Positions 15,317 through 22,889 of a stretch of 39,717 nt of DNA are shown one piece after another (the stretch's first letter is position 1; each line of letters begins with the position of its first letter). Both the position numbers and the translations under genes were made by a program. The stretch covers positions 1 through 39,717 of the forward strand of contig JAVFAS010000031.1 in assembly GCA_034002405.1 (NCBI GenBank), in the 5' to 3' direction. The notes under the pieces are model-generated. The model was not told the origin of the DNA and did no database searches. It saw only the letters and a program-made list of their open reading frames with translations. Source of the DNA: SZUA-365 sp034002405. GTDB lineage: Bacteria; Bacteroidota; Ignavibacteria; SZUA-365.

Positions 15317-17395
15317 ATGAAGCTCACCCATATTCTTCTCGCGACCGTGTGCTCCGCGATCCTGTTCGCGGGCTGCGGCAAACCCGGAGGAGAGGAGACA
15401 CGGATGTCAGGAACGGCGATATCGGAATCCATGATGGCGAATGTCATCGACACCCTGCGCGCGATGCATGGAGAATCGGCAGCGGAGCGCATCGAGCGGG
15501 GAGTGCGGCAGACCGCGCGGCTGTGGCGCGTGGAGGACGGAACGGAGACGGAGTTCCTCGAATTCTGCCAATCGCAATTCATCGCCGATCCCGATCTGCT
15601 CGATCAGACATTCGAACGCCTGCAGCACAATTTCATGCTGCTGTGGGGATACTACACGGAAATGCGCCGTGACCTGACCGCCCCGCTGCAACTGGACCAG
15701 GGGACTATTCTCCCCGTCGATCTCCGCTTCGGTGAATTCTCCCCCGCGGCGCATGCGGTCGAGGATCTCTTCAGCAGCAAAATCGCTTTTACCGTACTGC
15801 TCAATTATCCCGAAGCCACGCTGCAGGATCGGCTCGATGCCGGGGACCGGTGGAGCCGTCGCCAGTGGGCCGAGACACGCATGACCGGAGATTTCCGCAC
15901 CCGCGTGCCCTCGGTGGTGAATCAGGAACGCACCGCGGCCTATACCAACGCCGATCACTACATCAGCAACTACAACATCGTCATGCACCATGTCGTGACG
16001 CAGGAAGGCGTCCGCCTGTTTCCGGACGGATTGAAGCTGATCTCGCATTGGGGCCTGCGCGATGAATTGAAGGCACAGTATGCGAAGCCCGATGGCCTTC
16101 CGCGGCAGCGCCTCATCCAGCGCATCATGGAGCATATCATCCGGCAGGACATTCCCGCCGCCGTGATCGACAATCCACAGGTCGACTGGTGGATTGATTC
16201 CAACGCCATCGCGCCCACGGGTGGCACACCCGGCGGGCTGTCCGCGGCCCGGGAAGAGGATACGCGGTATCGTCATTGGCTCGAGATCTTCCACGCCGAA
16301 CGGAAACTCGATGAACACACGCCCGAAAGTCCGACTCTCATTGCCCGTCGTTTCAACGATGACCGCGAAATCCCGGAAGAAAACGTGGAGGAACTCCTGG
16401 TTTCCGTGCTTTCCGCGCCCGAGATCCCTCGTATCGCGACGATCATCCGTGACCGTCTGGGCCGGGATCTCGAACCCTTCGACATCTGGTACAGTGGCCT
16501 TAAAAGCCGTCCGTCGATTACCGAGGACGAACTCGACCGCATTGTCGGAAAGAAATATCCGACCGTGGAGTCCTTTGAACGCGACATCCCGTTCATTCTC
16601 TCCAAGTTGGGCTTCAGGGGGGAGCGCGCACGATTCCTGGCGAGCAAAATCTCGGTCGATCCGTCGCGCGGCGCGGGGCATGCGATGGGTCCGGGACGTC
16701 TGGTCGACAATGCGCGGCTGCGCACACGGGTTCCGCGCGCGGGTATGAATTACAAAGGCTACAACATCGCCATCCATGAACTCGGCCACAACGTCGAGCA
16801 GGTGATGAGCTTTCAGTTGATGGATTATCCGGGCTTGCGCGGCGTACCGAACACGGCGTTCACCGAGGGCTTCGCCTTCGTCTTTCAGTCACGGGATCTC
16901 GCGTTGCTCGGACTGCGCGCGGACGACCATCGGGCGCAGGCCCTGAATGCGCTGGACGTGTTGTGGTCGACCTACGAAATCGCCGGCGTGGCGCTCGTTG
17001 ACATGCGTGTCTGGCGCTGGCTGTACGAACATCCCGCCGCGACACCCGCCGAACTTCGGGAGGCGGTCATCGGCATCGCGAAGGAGATCTGGAACGAGTA
17101 TTATGCACCCGTTTTCGGCGTGAAGGATGTTCCCCTTCTGGCGATTTATTCCCACATGATCGACGCCGGGATGTACACCCCCGATTATCCGCTGGGCCAT
17201 ATCATCGCGTTCCAGATCGAACAGTATCTCGACGGAAAGGTGCTCGGAGACGAGATGGAGCGCATGTGCCGTATCGGCAGGGTCACCCCCGATCTGTGGA
17301 TGCGCACGGCGGTGGGGACGTCCATCTCGACGAAGCCGTTGCTCGACGCGGCGCGCGCTGCATTGGAGGTCATGGCGCGGAACACGCCGGACTGA
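15317..17395 (+). CDS. HExxH zinc metallopeptidase lipoprotein (M3-like gluzincin)
   Basis: 692 aa. The start ATG at 15317 has an excellent GGAGG six bases upstream. The lipobox LFAGC (C20) predicts lipidation and envelope localisation. H487-ELG-H491 is the zinc-binding HExxH. E517 in AFTEGFAFVF, 26 residues after the second His, is the likely third ligand, a spacing like that of M3 peptidases. The N-terminal ~450 residues are helical and rich in charged residues, as in oligopeptidases with a deep active-site channel. The exact MEROPS family is uncertain. It is divergent from the membrane-protein unit and followed by a hairpin at 17460. Confidence 0.75.
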   Translation: MKLTHILLATVCSAILFAGCGKPGGEETRMSGTAISESMMANVIDTLRAMHGESAAERIERGVRQTARLWRVEDGTETEFLEFCQSQFIADPDLLDQTFERLQHNFMLLWGYYTEMRRDLTAPLQLDQGTILPVDLRFGEFSPAAHAVEDLFSSKIAFTVLLNYPEATLQDRLDAGDRWSRRQWAETRMTGDFRTRVPSVVNQERTAAYTNADHYISNYNIVMHHVVTQEGVRLFPDGLKLISHWGLRDELKAQYAKPDGLPRQRLIQRIMEHIIRQDIPAAVIDNPQVDWWIDSNAIAPTGGTPGGLSAAREEDTRYRHWLEIFHAERKLDEHTPESPTLIARRFNDDREIPEENVEELLVSVLSAPEIPRIATIIRDRLGRDLEPFDIWYSGLKSRPSITEDELDRIVGKKYPTVESFERDIPFILSKLGFRGERARFLASKISVDPSRGAGHAMGPGRLVDNARLRTRVPRAGMNYKGYNIAIHELGHNVEQVMSFQLMDYPGLRGVPNTAFTEGFAFVFQSRDLALLGLRADDHRAQALNALDVLWSTYEIAGVALVDMRVWRWLYEHPAATPAELREAVIGIAKEIWNEYYAPVFGVKDVPLLAIYSHMIDAGMYTPDYPLGHIIAFQIEQYLDGKVLGDEMERMCRIGRVTPDLWMRTAVGTSISTKPLLDAARAALEVMARNTPD

Positions 17396-17459
17396 TACAC
17401 ATCGTGGCATGGGAACGGACCGCGAGCACCCATATCAGCCGTGCGTCCGGAAGAAATTC

Positions 17460-17495
17460 AACGACCGCGGACACATTCCCGCGGTCGTTGTTGTT
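17460..17495 (+). terminator. Putative terminator after the metallopeptidase gene
   Basis: 11-bp stem (17460-17470 with 17479-17489; AACGACCGCGG/CCGCGGTCGTT) with an 8-nt loop, then GTTGTTC. The U tail is weak. Confidence 0.55.
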
Positions 17496-17521
17496 CAGGA
17501 AGGGGAACAACCTGGAAGTGA

Positions 17522-18787
17522 ATGATGACCTCCCGACGATCAACCGATATTGTGATTCTGGGCGCGGGATACGGCGGTCTCAGTTGCGTCGCGCGACTTT
17601 CGAGAAAATTCCGCGGCGATGTCTCCGTGCGCATCCATCTTGTCGACCGGCACACCTACCATCTCCTCGAGACCCGTCTGCACGAACGTGCCGCACGCAA
17701 AGCCGAGGTGACCGTCCCGCTCGCGCGTTTCCTCGCGAAGCGAGACAATGTGAGCTTTCATCTTGGGGAGGTCACACACATCGCGCTCGAGGACCGGTAC
17801 GTCGAACTCGACTTCGGCAAGACCGACACCACCGATGCACAACCGCGACGCATCCGGTACGACTACCTCGTGATCGCGCTTGGCAGCAAGACCAATTTTT
17901 ACCAGATCCCCGGTCTCGAGCAGCATGCGTTTCAGCTGAAGGAGCTCGACGATTCCGAACGGATTCGTGAGCACACCGAGCGCATGTTCGCCATAGCCGC
18001 CACGGAAACGAATCCCAACAAGCGGAAGGAATACCTGCGCTTCGTCATCGGCGGCGGCGGACTGACCGGTGTGGAGCTCGCCGCGGAGCTCGCGGAGCGC
18101 TTCGACGGATTGAGCGAGCAGTACCATCTCGATCCATCGGAGGCGGAGATGCTGCTGATCGAACTTTCGGACCGCATCCTGCCATCGCTGGACGGACGCC
18201 AGGTCGCCCGATCCGTCGAGGCAATGCAGGCCATGGGCATCCAGATATTGACGCAGACGCGCGTGCTCGGCATGCGGGAGGAGCACGGTCGGCTCGAGGT
18301 CCTTCGTGCACCGGGCGAGCCGATCCCGACGCGTACGATGATTTGGACCGGGGGGATTCGGATCTCCGACCTCATTCGTCGAAGCGGGGCGGAAACCGGT
18401 CCGCAGGGCCGTGTGAAGGTCAACCCGTACCTTCAGGTCAACCGCTATCCCGAAACCTTCGCCATCGGAGACAATGCCCTGGCCATCTCTCCGGATTCCG
18501 CGCAGGCGGTGCCGACCGCGGCACAGTTCGCGCTGCAACAGGGCTATCTGACCGCGGATAATCTGTACCGGCTTGTGCGCGGACGTCCGCTGCGGACCTA
18601 CCGGCCGAAGGTCCTCGGCGAGGTGGTCTCACTCGGCAGACATCTCGCCATTGGCTGGGCCTCCCTTCCCATCGGGAAGCGACTGCGTTTTATCGGATTT
18701 CTGGGTAGTCTGGTCAAACGTGCGATCAGTGAGCGTCACATCTTTCTTCTCTGGAAGGAGCGGCAGAACTGGGCCGGTCACTGGTAA
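17522..18787 (+). CDS. Type II NADH dehydrogenase-like FAD/NAD(P)-dependent oxidoreductase
   Basis: 421 aa. N-terminal FAD-binding Rossmann motif GAGYGG at 14-19 followed by an acidic strand end (HLVDRH). Second dinucleotide-binding motif GGGGLTGVELAAEL at about 177-190. C-terminal FAD contact TFAIGDNA. The C-terminal ~60 residues include an amphipathic/hydrophobic stretch (LRFIGFLGSLVKRAI) of the sort that anchors NDH-2 to the membrane surface. NDH-2 passes electrons from NADH to quinone without proton pumping. Sulfide:quinone oxidoreductase is less likely because the redox-active Cys residues are absent. GGAAG precedes the ATGATG start. Monocistronic between two hairpins. Confidence 0.88.
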   Translation: MMTSRRSTDIVILGAGYGGLSCVARLSRKFRGDVSVRIHLVDRHTYHLLETRLHERAARKAEVTVPLARFLAKRDNVSFHLGEVTHIALEDRYVELDFGKTDTTDAQPRRIRYDYLVIALGSKTNFYQIPGLEQHAFQLKELDDSERIREHTERMFAIAATETNPNKRKEYLRFVIGGGGLTGVELAAELAERFDGLSEQYHLDPSEAEMLLIELSDRILPSLDGRQVARSVEAMQAMGIQILTQTRVLGMREEHGRLEVLRAPGEPIPTRTMIWTGGIRISDLIRRSGAETGPQGRVKVNPYLQVNRYPETFAIGDNALAISPDSAQAVPTAAQFALQQGYLTADNLYRLVRGRPLRTYRPKVLGEVVSLGRHLAIGWASLPIGKRLRFIGFLGSLVKRAISERHIFLLWKERQNWAGHW

Positions 18788-18820
18788 CGCCGCGGCGTGG
18801 TGGATTCGAGTACGGATGAC

Positions 18821-18856
18821 GAGGCCGGAACGTTCACGAAGGAACATTCCGGCCTC
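18821..18856. terminator. Convergent terminator hairpin after the NDH-2-like gene
   Basis: 15-bp stem with one mismatch (GAGGCCGGAACGTTC at 18821-18835 with GAACATTCCGGCCTC at 18842-18856) and a 6-nt loop. It lies between two converging genes; T-tract support is weak. Confidence 0.6.
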
Positions 18857-18926
18857 GTTGCTCGACAGTGAGATTGTTCGAGAGAGAACCTGTCAGGACG
18901 GAGGGAAAACGCAGGCCATCCGCTGC

Positions 18927-19748
18927 TTACATGATCGCGAGGCGCCGTGTCTGCACGCCGTTGCTGGTTTCCATCCGCAGCGTGTATACACCGGCGGGAA
19001 GGGAATGCGTCGCGAAGGGAATGATGTGATGACCTGACTCGAGGGCACGGTTTTCCATGAGCGAGACGGCAACGCGTCCGAACGCATCGATGATCGACAC
19101 CGTGACCGGCATCATGCTGCCGAGTCCGAAGGACAGGGTACCGAAATGCGTGAAGGCATCGATCCGGTGCTGCCAGATCATGAAGGAATTCGGCACGAGC
19201 TGCGGCATCACACTGATCGCGGGACTCGGTGTCGAGAGACCATTCTGTTCGACCTGACGCAGACGATAGTACGTGACGCCATGCACGCCGCTGTGTTCGT
19301 AATATTGGTACCCGGCGGCGTTGTCGCGTGGAGTGGCGTGCAGGTAACGGACCGTGGTCCAGTGCTCGTCGGTCTGCGTCCGGCGCTCGACGGCGAATCC
19401 GAGTGCATTCGCATCCGGACGAACCGACCACGTGAGCCGAACAAGATCCTTGATGAATTCCCCTTGGAAGGAAAGCAGCCCCGCCGCGCTGGCTGCTCGT
19501 TCGTTCGCGGGTTGTGCCGCCGTGAGAAGCAGATGTCTCGCCGTCACGGAGTTCGGGAAATCCATACCGGATGACGCGGTCGCTCCTGACTCGGAACGCG
19601 CGGCTGTGGTCTCGGGCAATGGCTCGGTCGAATTGCTGGAAACACCAAGAGCCAGTGCCGCGAGAGGTTCGGACTGGTTTGAAACTTGAGCGCTGCCCGT
19701 TACCGAGAAAAGGAGGAGCAGCAGGATGGAAAAACTAAATCGTCGCAT
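18927..19748 (-). CDS. Secreted T9SS type A sorting-domain protein
   Basis: 273 aa from the ATG at 19748 (MRRFSFSILLLLLF), giving a typical signal peptide ending GSAQ; an upstream in-frame start at 19775 is rejected. The mature N terminus is low complexity (Ser/Ala/Glu). A segment at about 90-170 (FIKDLVRLTWSVRPDANALG ... YYRLRQVEQNG) has the fibronectin-III-like pattern often found just before T9SS tails. The last ~80 residues (VTVSIIDAFGRVAVSL ... GVYTLRMETSNG) form the sorting domain. There is no catalytic domain, so it may be a short surface protein or the remnant of a larger one. The 214-bp stretch upstream up to 19962 holds only the gmhA terminator. Confidence 0.82.
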   Translation of the reverse strand: MRRFSFSILLLLLFSVTGSAQVSNQSEPLAALALGVSSNSTEPLPETTAARSESGATASSGMDFPNSVTARHLLLTAAQPANERAASAAGLLSFQGEFIKDLVRLTWSVRPDANALGFAVERRTQTDEHWTTVRYLHATPRDNAAGYQYYEHSGVHGVTYYRLRQVEQNGLSTPSPAISVMPQLVPNSFMIWQHRIDAFTHFGTLSFGLGSMMPVTVSIIDAFGRVAVSLMENRALESGHHIIPFATHSLPAGVYTLRMETSNGVQTRRLAIM

Positions 19749-19865
19749 GATCTCACCGTGTTCTGAAGTGTTCATTGGTCACTGACTCAGAACAAGTGAG
19801 ATTCGAGAAAGAGAGCAAGTGAGTACTGGTAACTTAGGGAGAGCCGCACCGAAAAGCAAGAGAAA

Positions 19866-19903
19866 ATTCAAAGAAAAACCGGCCCGTGAACGGGGCCGGT
19901 TTT
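19866..19903 (-). terminator. Terminator downstream of gmhA
   Basis: 11-bp stem (AAAACCGGCCC at 19875-19885 with GGGCCGGTTTT at 19893-19903), loop of 7. On the minus strand the stem ends in UUUU and runs on into UCUUUGAAUUUU. The palindrome could also serve plus-strand transcripts. Confidence 0.8.
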
Positions 19904-19962
19904 GCGTGGCAGGAAAAACACGGATCACCGATCCCGTCATTCAGGCCTCTCCCGTCGATTCG

Positions 19963-20541
19963 TTAATAGAGTTCGGGAAAAAGCTGACGCTCGACGGTTT
20001 CGATGACGATGTGTATGATTTTGATATGAATTTCCTGGATGCGATCGCTCGTACCGCCGGGGACCACAATCGGAATATCGCAGTGTGCGAGGAGCGTGCC
20101 CCCGCCCTTTCCGAGCAGGCCCACCGTCGTGACGCCACGCGTACGAGCTTCTTCCGCGGCCCGGATCAGATTCGGTGAATTGCCACTGGTGCTGAGCATG
20201 AGCAGCAGATCACCTTCACTTCCCAACGCCTGCACTTGCCGGGAAAACACCTCGGCAAATCCGTAATCATTCGCCACGCAGCTCATGTGACCCGGATCGC
20301 TCAGCGCGATGGCGGGCAGTGGCCGGCGCTCGCGGCGATACCGACCGCTCCACTCCTCGGCGAAATGCATCGCATCGCTCATCGATCCGCCGTTGCCGCA
20401 AGCCATCGCCTTGCAGCCGGCGAGAAAGGTCGCGGCGAGCTTGTCCGCGAACAATTGGACTCGGCCGAATTGTTCGCGGTCATTGATGAATTGCGCAAGC
20501 ACGTGCTGTGCTTCGTGGAAGGAATGTTCGATCGGGTTCAT
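19963..20541 (-). CDS. gmhA: Phosphoheptose isomerase (SIS domain)
   Basis: 192 aa, the usual length. It converts sedoheptulose 7-phosphate to D-glycero-D-manno-heptose 7-phosphate, the first step of ADP-heptose synthesis for LPS inner core or S-layer glycans, in the cytoplasm. Family signature GNGGSMSDAMHFAEEWSGRY at 49-68 (E62), STSGN at 117-121 and the zinc-site region DRIQEIHIKIIHIVIE (Q169, H177). The start ATG at 20541 overlaps the stop TGA of the fumarase gene (ATGA), so translation is coupled. Longer in-frame extensions into the fumarase gene are overlap artefacts. A terminator follows at 19866-19903. Confidence 0.93.
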   Translation of the reverse strand: MNPIEHSFHEAQHVLAQFINDREQFGRVQLFADKLAATFLAGCKAMACGNGGSMSDAMHFAEEWSGRYRRERRPLPAIALSDPGHMSCVANDYGFAEVFSRQVQALGSEGDLLLMLSTSGNSPNLIRAAEEARTRGVTTVGLLGKGGGTLLAHCDIPIVVPGGTSDRIQEIHIKIIHIVIETVERQLFPELY

Positions 20542-22082
20542 ACCGGTTCCGCGGACGAGGGGAGTACATCGAGTTCGAAGGTCTTCAGTCGCGTGGCCGA
20601 GTCCTCGAGTACCTCGGCATGCAGGGAATTCCCATGTGCATCCATCGTGACGATGGCGGCGAAGCCTTCGACGTCGAATTCCCACAACGCTTCGGGAACA
20701 CCGAATTCCTCGAGAAAATGAACGCCGGGCACACGCGTGACCGTCTGGGCATAGTACTGCGCGGCACCACCGATGGCATTGAGATACACGGCCCCGTGTT
20801 CCTTCAGACCCTGCAAGGTTTTCGGACCCATCCCTCCTTTTCCTATGACCGCACGGATCCCGAATTTCCCGATGATGTCCGCTTGGTACGGCTCCTCGCG
20901 GATACTCGTCGTCGGTCCGGCAGCCATGACATGCCATTCACCCTGTTCATCCTGCAGCATGACCGGTCCGCAGTGATAGAGCACCCCGCCACGCAGATCG
21001 ACCGGTGCGTCATGATCCATCAGATAGTGATGCAGGGCGTCACGTCCGGTGAACATGCGTCCGTTGATCAGCACGATATCCCCGACCTTCAGCGCGCGGA
21101 TTTGTTCCTCGTTGACGGGTGCATCGAGCACGATCTCGCGTCCCGTGAGAGGAATGCCCTCGGAGCTGGCCATGGCCACGGGGTTCATATCGCGATACAT
21201 CCATTCGGTGATGGTGCCGCTGTCGGGATTGATGCGCACGCCGAGCCGGCGAAACGCCCAGCAGTCATACGCGACCGACACGAAGAAGCTCGCGGGGAGG
21301 CGGTGGTAGCTTCCGATCTTGCACCCGATCAGTGTGCTGTTACCGGAAAAACCCATCGGACCGATGTTCAACGCGTTGGCTGTCCGCATGATGTATGCTT
21401 CGAGTTCGGCAAGCGCCGGATCGGGATTGGTGTCGTCGAGGGTGCGGAAGAGCTGGTCTTTCGCGTACGCATATCCCGAGGCGCGATCCGAACCAATCGC
21501 CACGCCAAGGGCGCCGACGGAGCAGCCCTGTCCCTGTGCCTGCCAGACCGCATGGAGAATACACTTGCGCACGCCATCGAGATCGCGGCCCGCCTTGCCG
21601 AGATGCTCGAGTGTTGCAGGCAGCGAATACTGGATGTTCTTGTTCTCGCATCCGCCACCCTTGAGGATGAGCTTCACCTCGATGTCGTCGCGTTCCCATT
21701 GCTCCCAGTAAAAAATCGGCGCACCGGTTCCGATGTTGTTGCCACTGTTTTTGCCGGTGATGGAGTCCACCGTGTTCGGTCGCAGTTTGCCGAGGCGCGT
21801 GGCTTCCGCCACGGCCCAGAGGATATGCTCCTTCATGACCAGCTGATTCACTCCCACGGGGGTCTTGATCTTGAAGGTCGGCATGCCGGTGTCCTGGCAA
21901 ATGGCGCCCTGGTTGTCGCAAGCCATGTCGATGTTCCGCGCGATGGTGGACAAGGCCATGGCGGCACGCGAGCCGGGCTCCTCGTTGTCAAGAATGGCGG
22001 TCATGGCCCGGCGTACATCGGCGGGAAGATTCGTCGACGTCTGAATGATCAGATCGAGGATGCTCTGACGGAAATGTTCCAT
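20538..22082 (-). CDS. Class I (4Fe-4S) fumarate hydratase
   Basis: 514 aa from the ATG at 22082 (MEHFRQSILDLI). It catalyses reversible hydration of fumarate to malate in the TCA cycle. Single-chain class I arrangement with both the alpha-like N-terminal and beta-like C-terminal domains. Likely cluster ligands are C62 (CQDTG), C187 (GQGCSVGALG, equivalent to the ACPP region) and C274 (YDCWAFRR); these assignments come from motif matching by eye. KGGGCENKN at 141-149 and GKGGMG near the C terminus fit the family. Long codon upstream extensions are rejected. Expressed divergently from marR across a candidate operator, and overlapping gmhA. Confidence 0.93.
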   Translation of the reverse strand: MEHFRQSILDLIIQTSTNLPADVRRAMTAILDNEEPGSRAAMALSTIARNIDMACDNQGAICQDTGMPTFKIKTPVGVNQLVMKEHILWAVAEATRLGKLRPNTVDSITGKNSGNNIGTGAPIFYWEQWERDDIEVKLILKGGGCENKNIQYSLPATLEHLGKAGRDLDGVRKCILHAVWQAQGQGCSVGALGVAIGSDRASGYAYAKDQLFRTLDDTNPDPALAELEAYIMRTANALNIGPMGFSGNSTLIGCKIGSYHRLPASFFVSVAYDCWAFRRLGVRINPDSGTITEWMYRDMNPVAMASSEGIPLTGREIVLDAPVNEEQIRALKVGDIVLINGRMFTGRDALHHYLMDHDAPVDLRGGVLYHCGPVMLQDEQGEWHVMAAGPTTSIREEPYQADIIGKFGIRAVIGKGGMGPKTLQGLKEHGAVYLNAIGGAAQYYAQTVTRVPGVHFLEEFGVPEALWEFDVEGFAAIVTMDAHGNSLHAEVLEDSATRLKTFELDVLPSSAEPV

Positions 22083-22208
22083 GCGAAGCCTCACTAATTG
22101 AATCGGAAGGTGCGGTCGTGCGGCATAAATGATACAAGGAATCAGTCTCGGAAGCAATGTTCACCGCCGGAATATATCGGTTTCTTATAAAAATACCTTA
22201 AAATACGC

Positions 22209-22253
22209 TTGACATTTATTCAGGGCGGGTATAAGTTGACAATGGCAAGTTAT
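22209..22253 (+). promoter_or_regulatory. marR promoter and 23-bp palindromic candidate operator
   Basis: TTGACA (22209-22214) and TATAAG (22230-22235) have a 15-bp spacer and could be a promoter for marR. Overlapping the -10 region is an inverted repeat at 22231-22253, centred on 22242: left arm ATAAGTTGACA, right arm TGGCAAGTTAT, with 9 of 11 positions symmetric. Size, symmetry and position directly upstream of a MarR gene are as expected for an autoregulatory operator that may also control the divergent fumarase/gmhA unit. Confidence 0.6.
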
Positions 22254-22267
22254 TTTATCGTAGCACC

Positions 22268-22735
22268 ATGGAACACCCTGAACTCTATCGAAAAGCGGAA
22301 CGACTGGCGGACCTGACCCTGGGCCTGGTCGCATGCTGTCACAACAAGCAGGAAGAGATCGCCGAGCGGGCGAATCTCTCCGTCTCGGAATTCAAATGCC
22401 TCCGCGCATTTCGTCGGGACACCGAGATGTCGGTCAAGGACATCGCGCATCGCATGAACCTCACAAGTAGCCGATTAACGCGTATTATCGATGGTTTGGT
22501 GAAGAAACGCTTCGTCACGCGGCACATCGATCCCGACGATCGGCGCATCATCAATGTTCGTCTGACCAAGCAGGGAGAGACGATCGCGAAAAAGGTCACC
22601 AGTGACTGCATCCACATCTACGAGCAAGTGCTGGGTATCGTGAACGCGCGGGAGCATGACCGCATCATCGAGTCGATCGGGGAACTGGCCGACGCCCTGC
22701 GAATCAAGACCGAATTCGTCGAAGACTACTCTTAA
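22268..22735 (+). CDS. MarR-family winged-helix transcriptional regulator
   Basis: 155 aa. MarR fold: N-terminal dimerisation helix, helix-turn-helix at about 45-85 (LSVSEFKCLRAF ... MSVKDIAHRMNLTSSRLTRIIDGL), beta wing with the conserved DPDDRRIINVRLT at about 88-100, and C-terminal dimerisation helices. These dimers usually repress their own and neighbouring genes by binding a palindrome and release it on binding a phenolic or other small ligand or on oxidation. The ligand is unknown; only two Cys are seen, in the N-terminal third (CCHNK ... FKCLRA), so oxidation sensing is possible but unsupported. Divergent from fumarase/gmhA. Confidence 0.93.
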   Translation: MEHPELYRKAERLADLTLGLVACCHNKQEEIAERANLSVSEFKCLRAFRRDTEMSVKDIAHRMNLTSSRLTRIIDGLVKKRFVTRHIDPDDRRIINVRLTKQGETIAKKVTSDCIHIYEQVLGIVNAREHDRIIESIGELADALRIKTEFVEDYS

Positions 22736-22760
22736 TTATTGCGGGGTGCAATAATTACTT
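22734..22760 (+). terminator. Hairpin overlapping the marR stop codon
   Basis: Perfect 9-bp stem AATTATTGC (22734-22742) / GCAATAATT (22748-22756), loop GGGGT, then ACTTCTGTTAAT. The stem is AT-rich and the T tail interrupted, so termination is plausible but weak. Confidence 0.5.
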
Positions 22761-22889
22761 CTGTTAATATTTACGACTGTTAATTACTTGGCGTGCGTGT
22801 TTCGATCGCGTGCAGGGTATGTGACAGGCGCAGGGATTCTGTTGTCGCGGATGCATCGCGCCGCGCCGAAATCACGGGGATGCATCCAA

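Noticed and set aside
15407..16789. 460-codon minus-strand frame opposite the metallopeptidase
   Set aside because: Shadow of GC-rich coding sequence; the plus-strand gene has Shine-Dalgarno, lipobox and HExxH.
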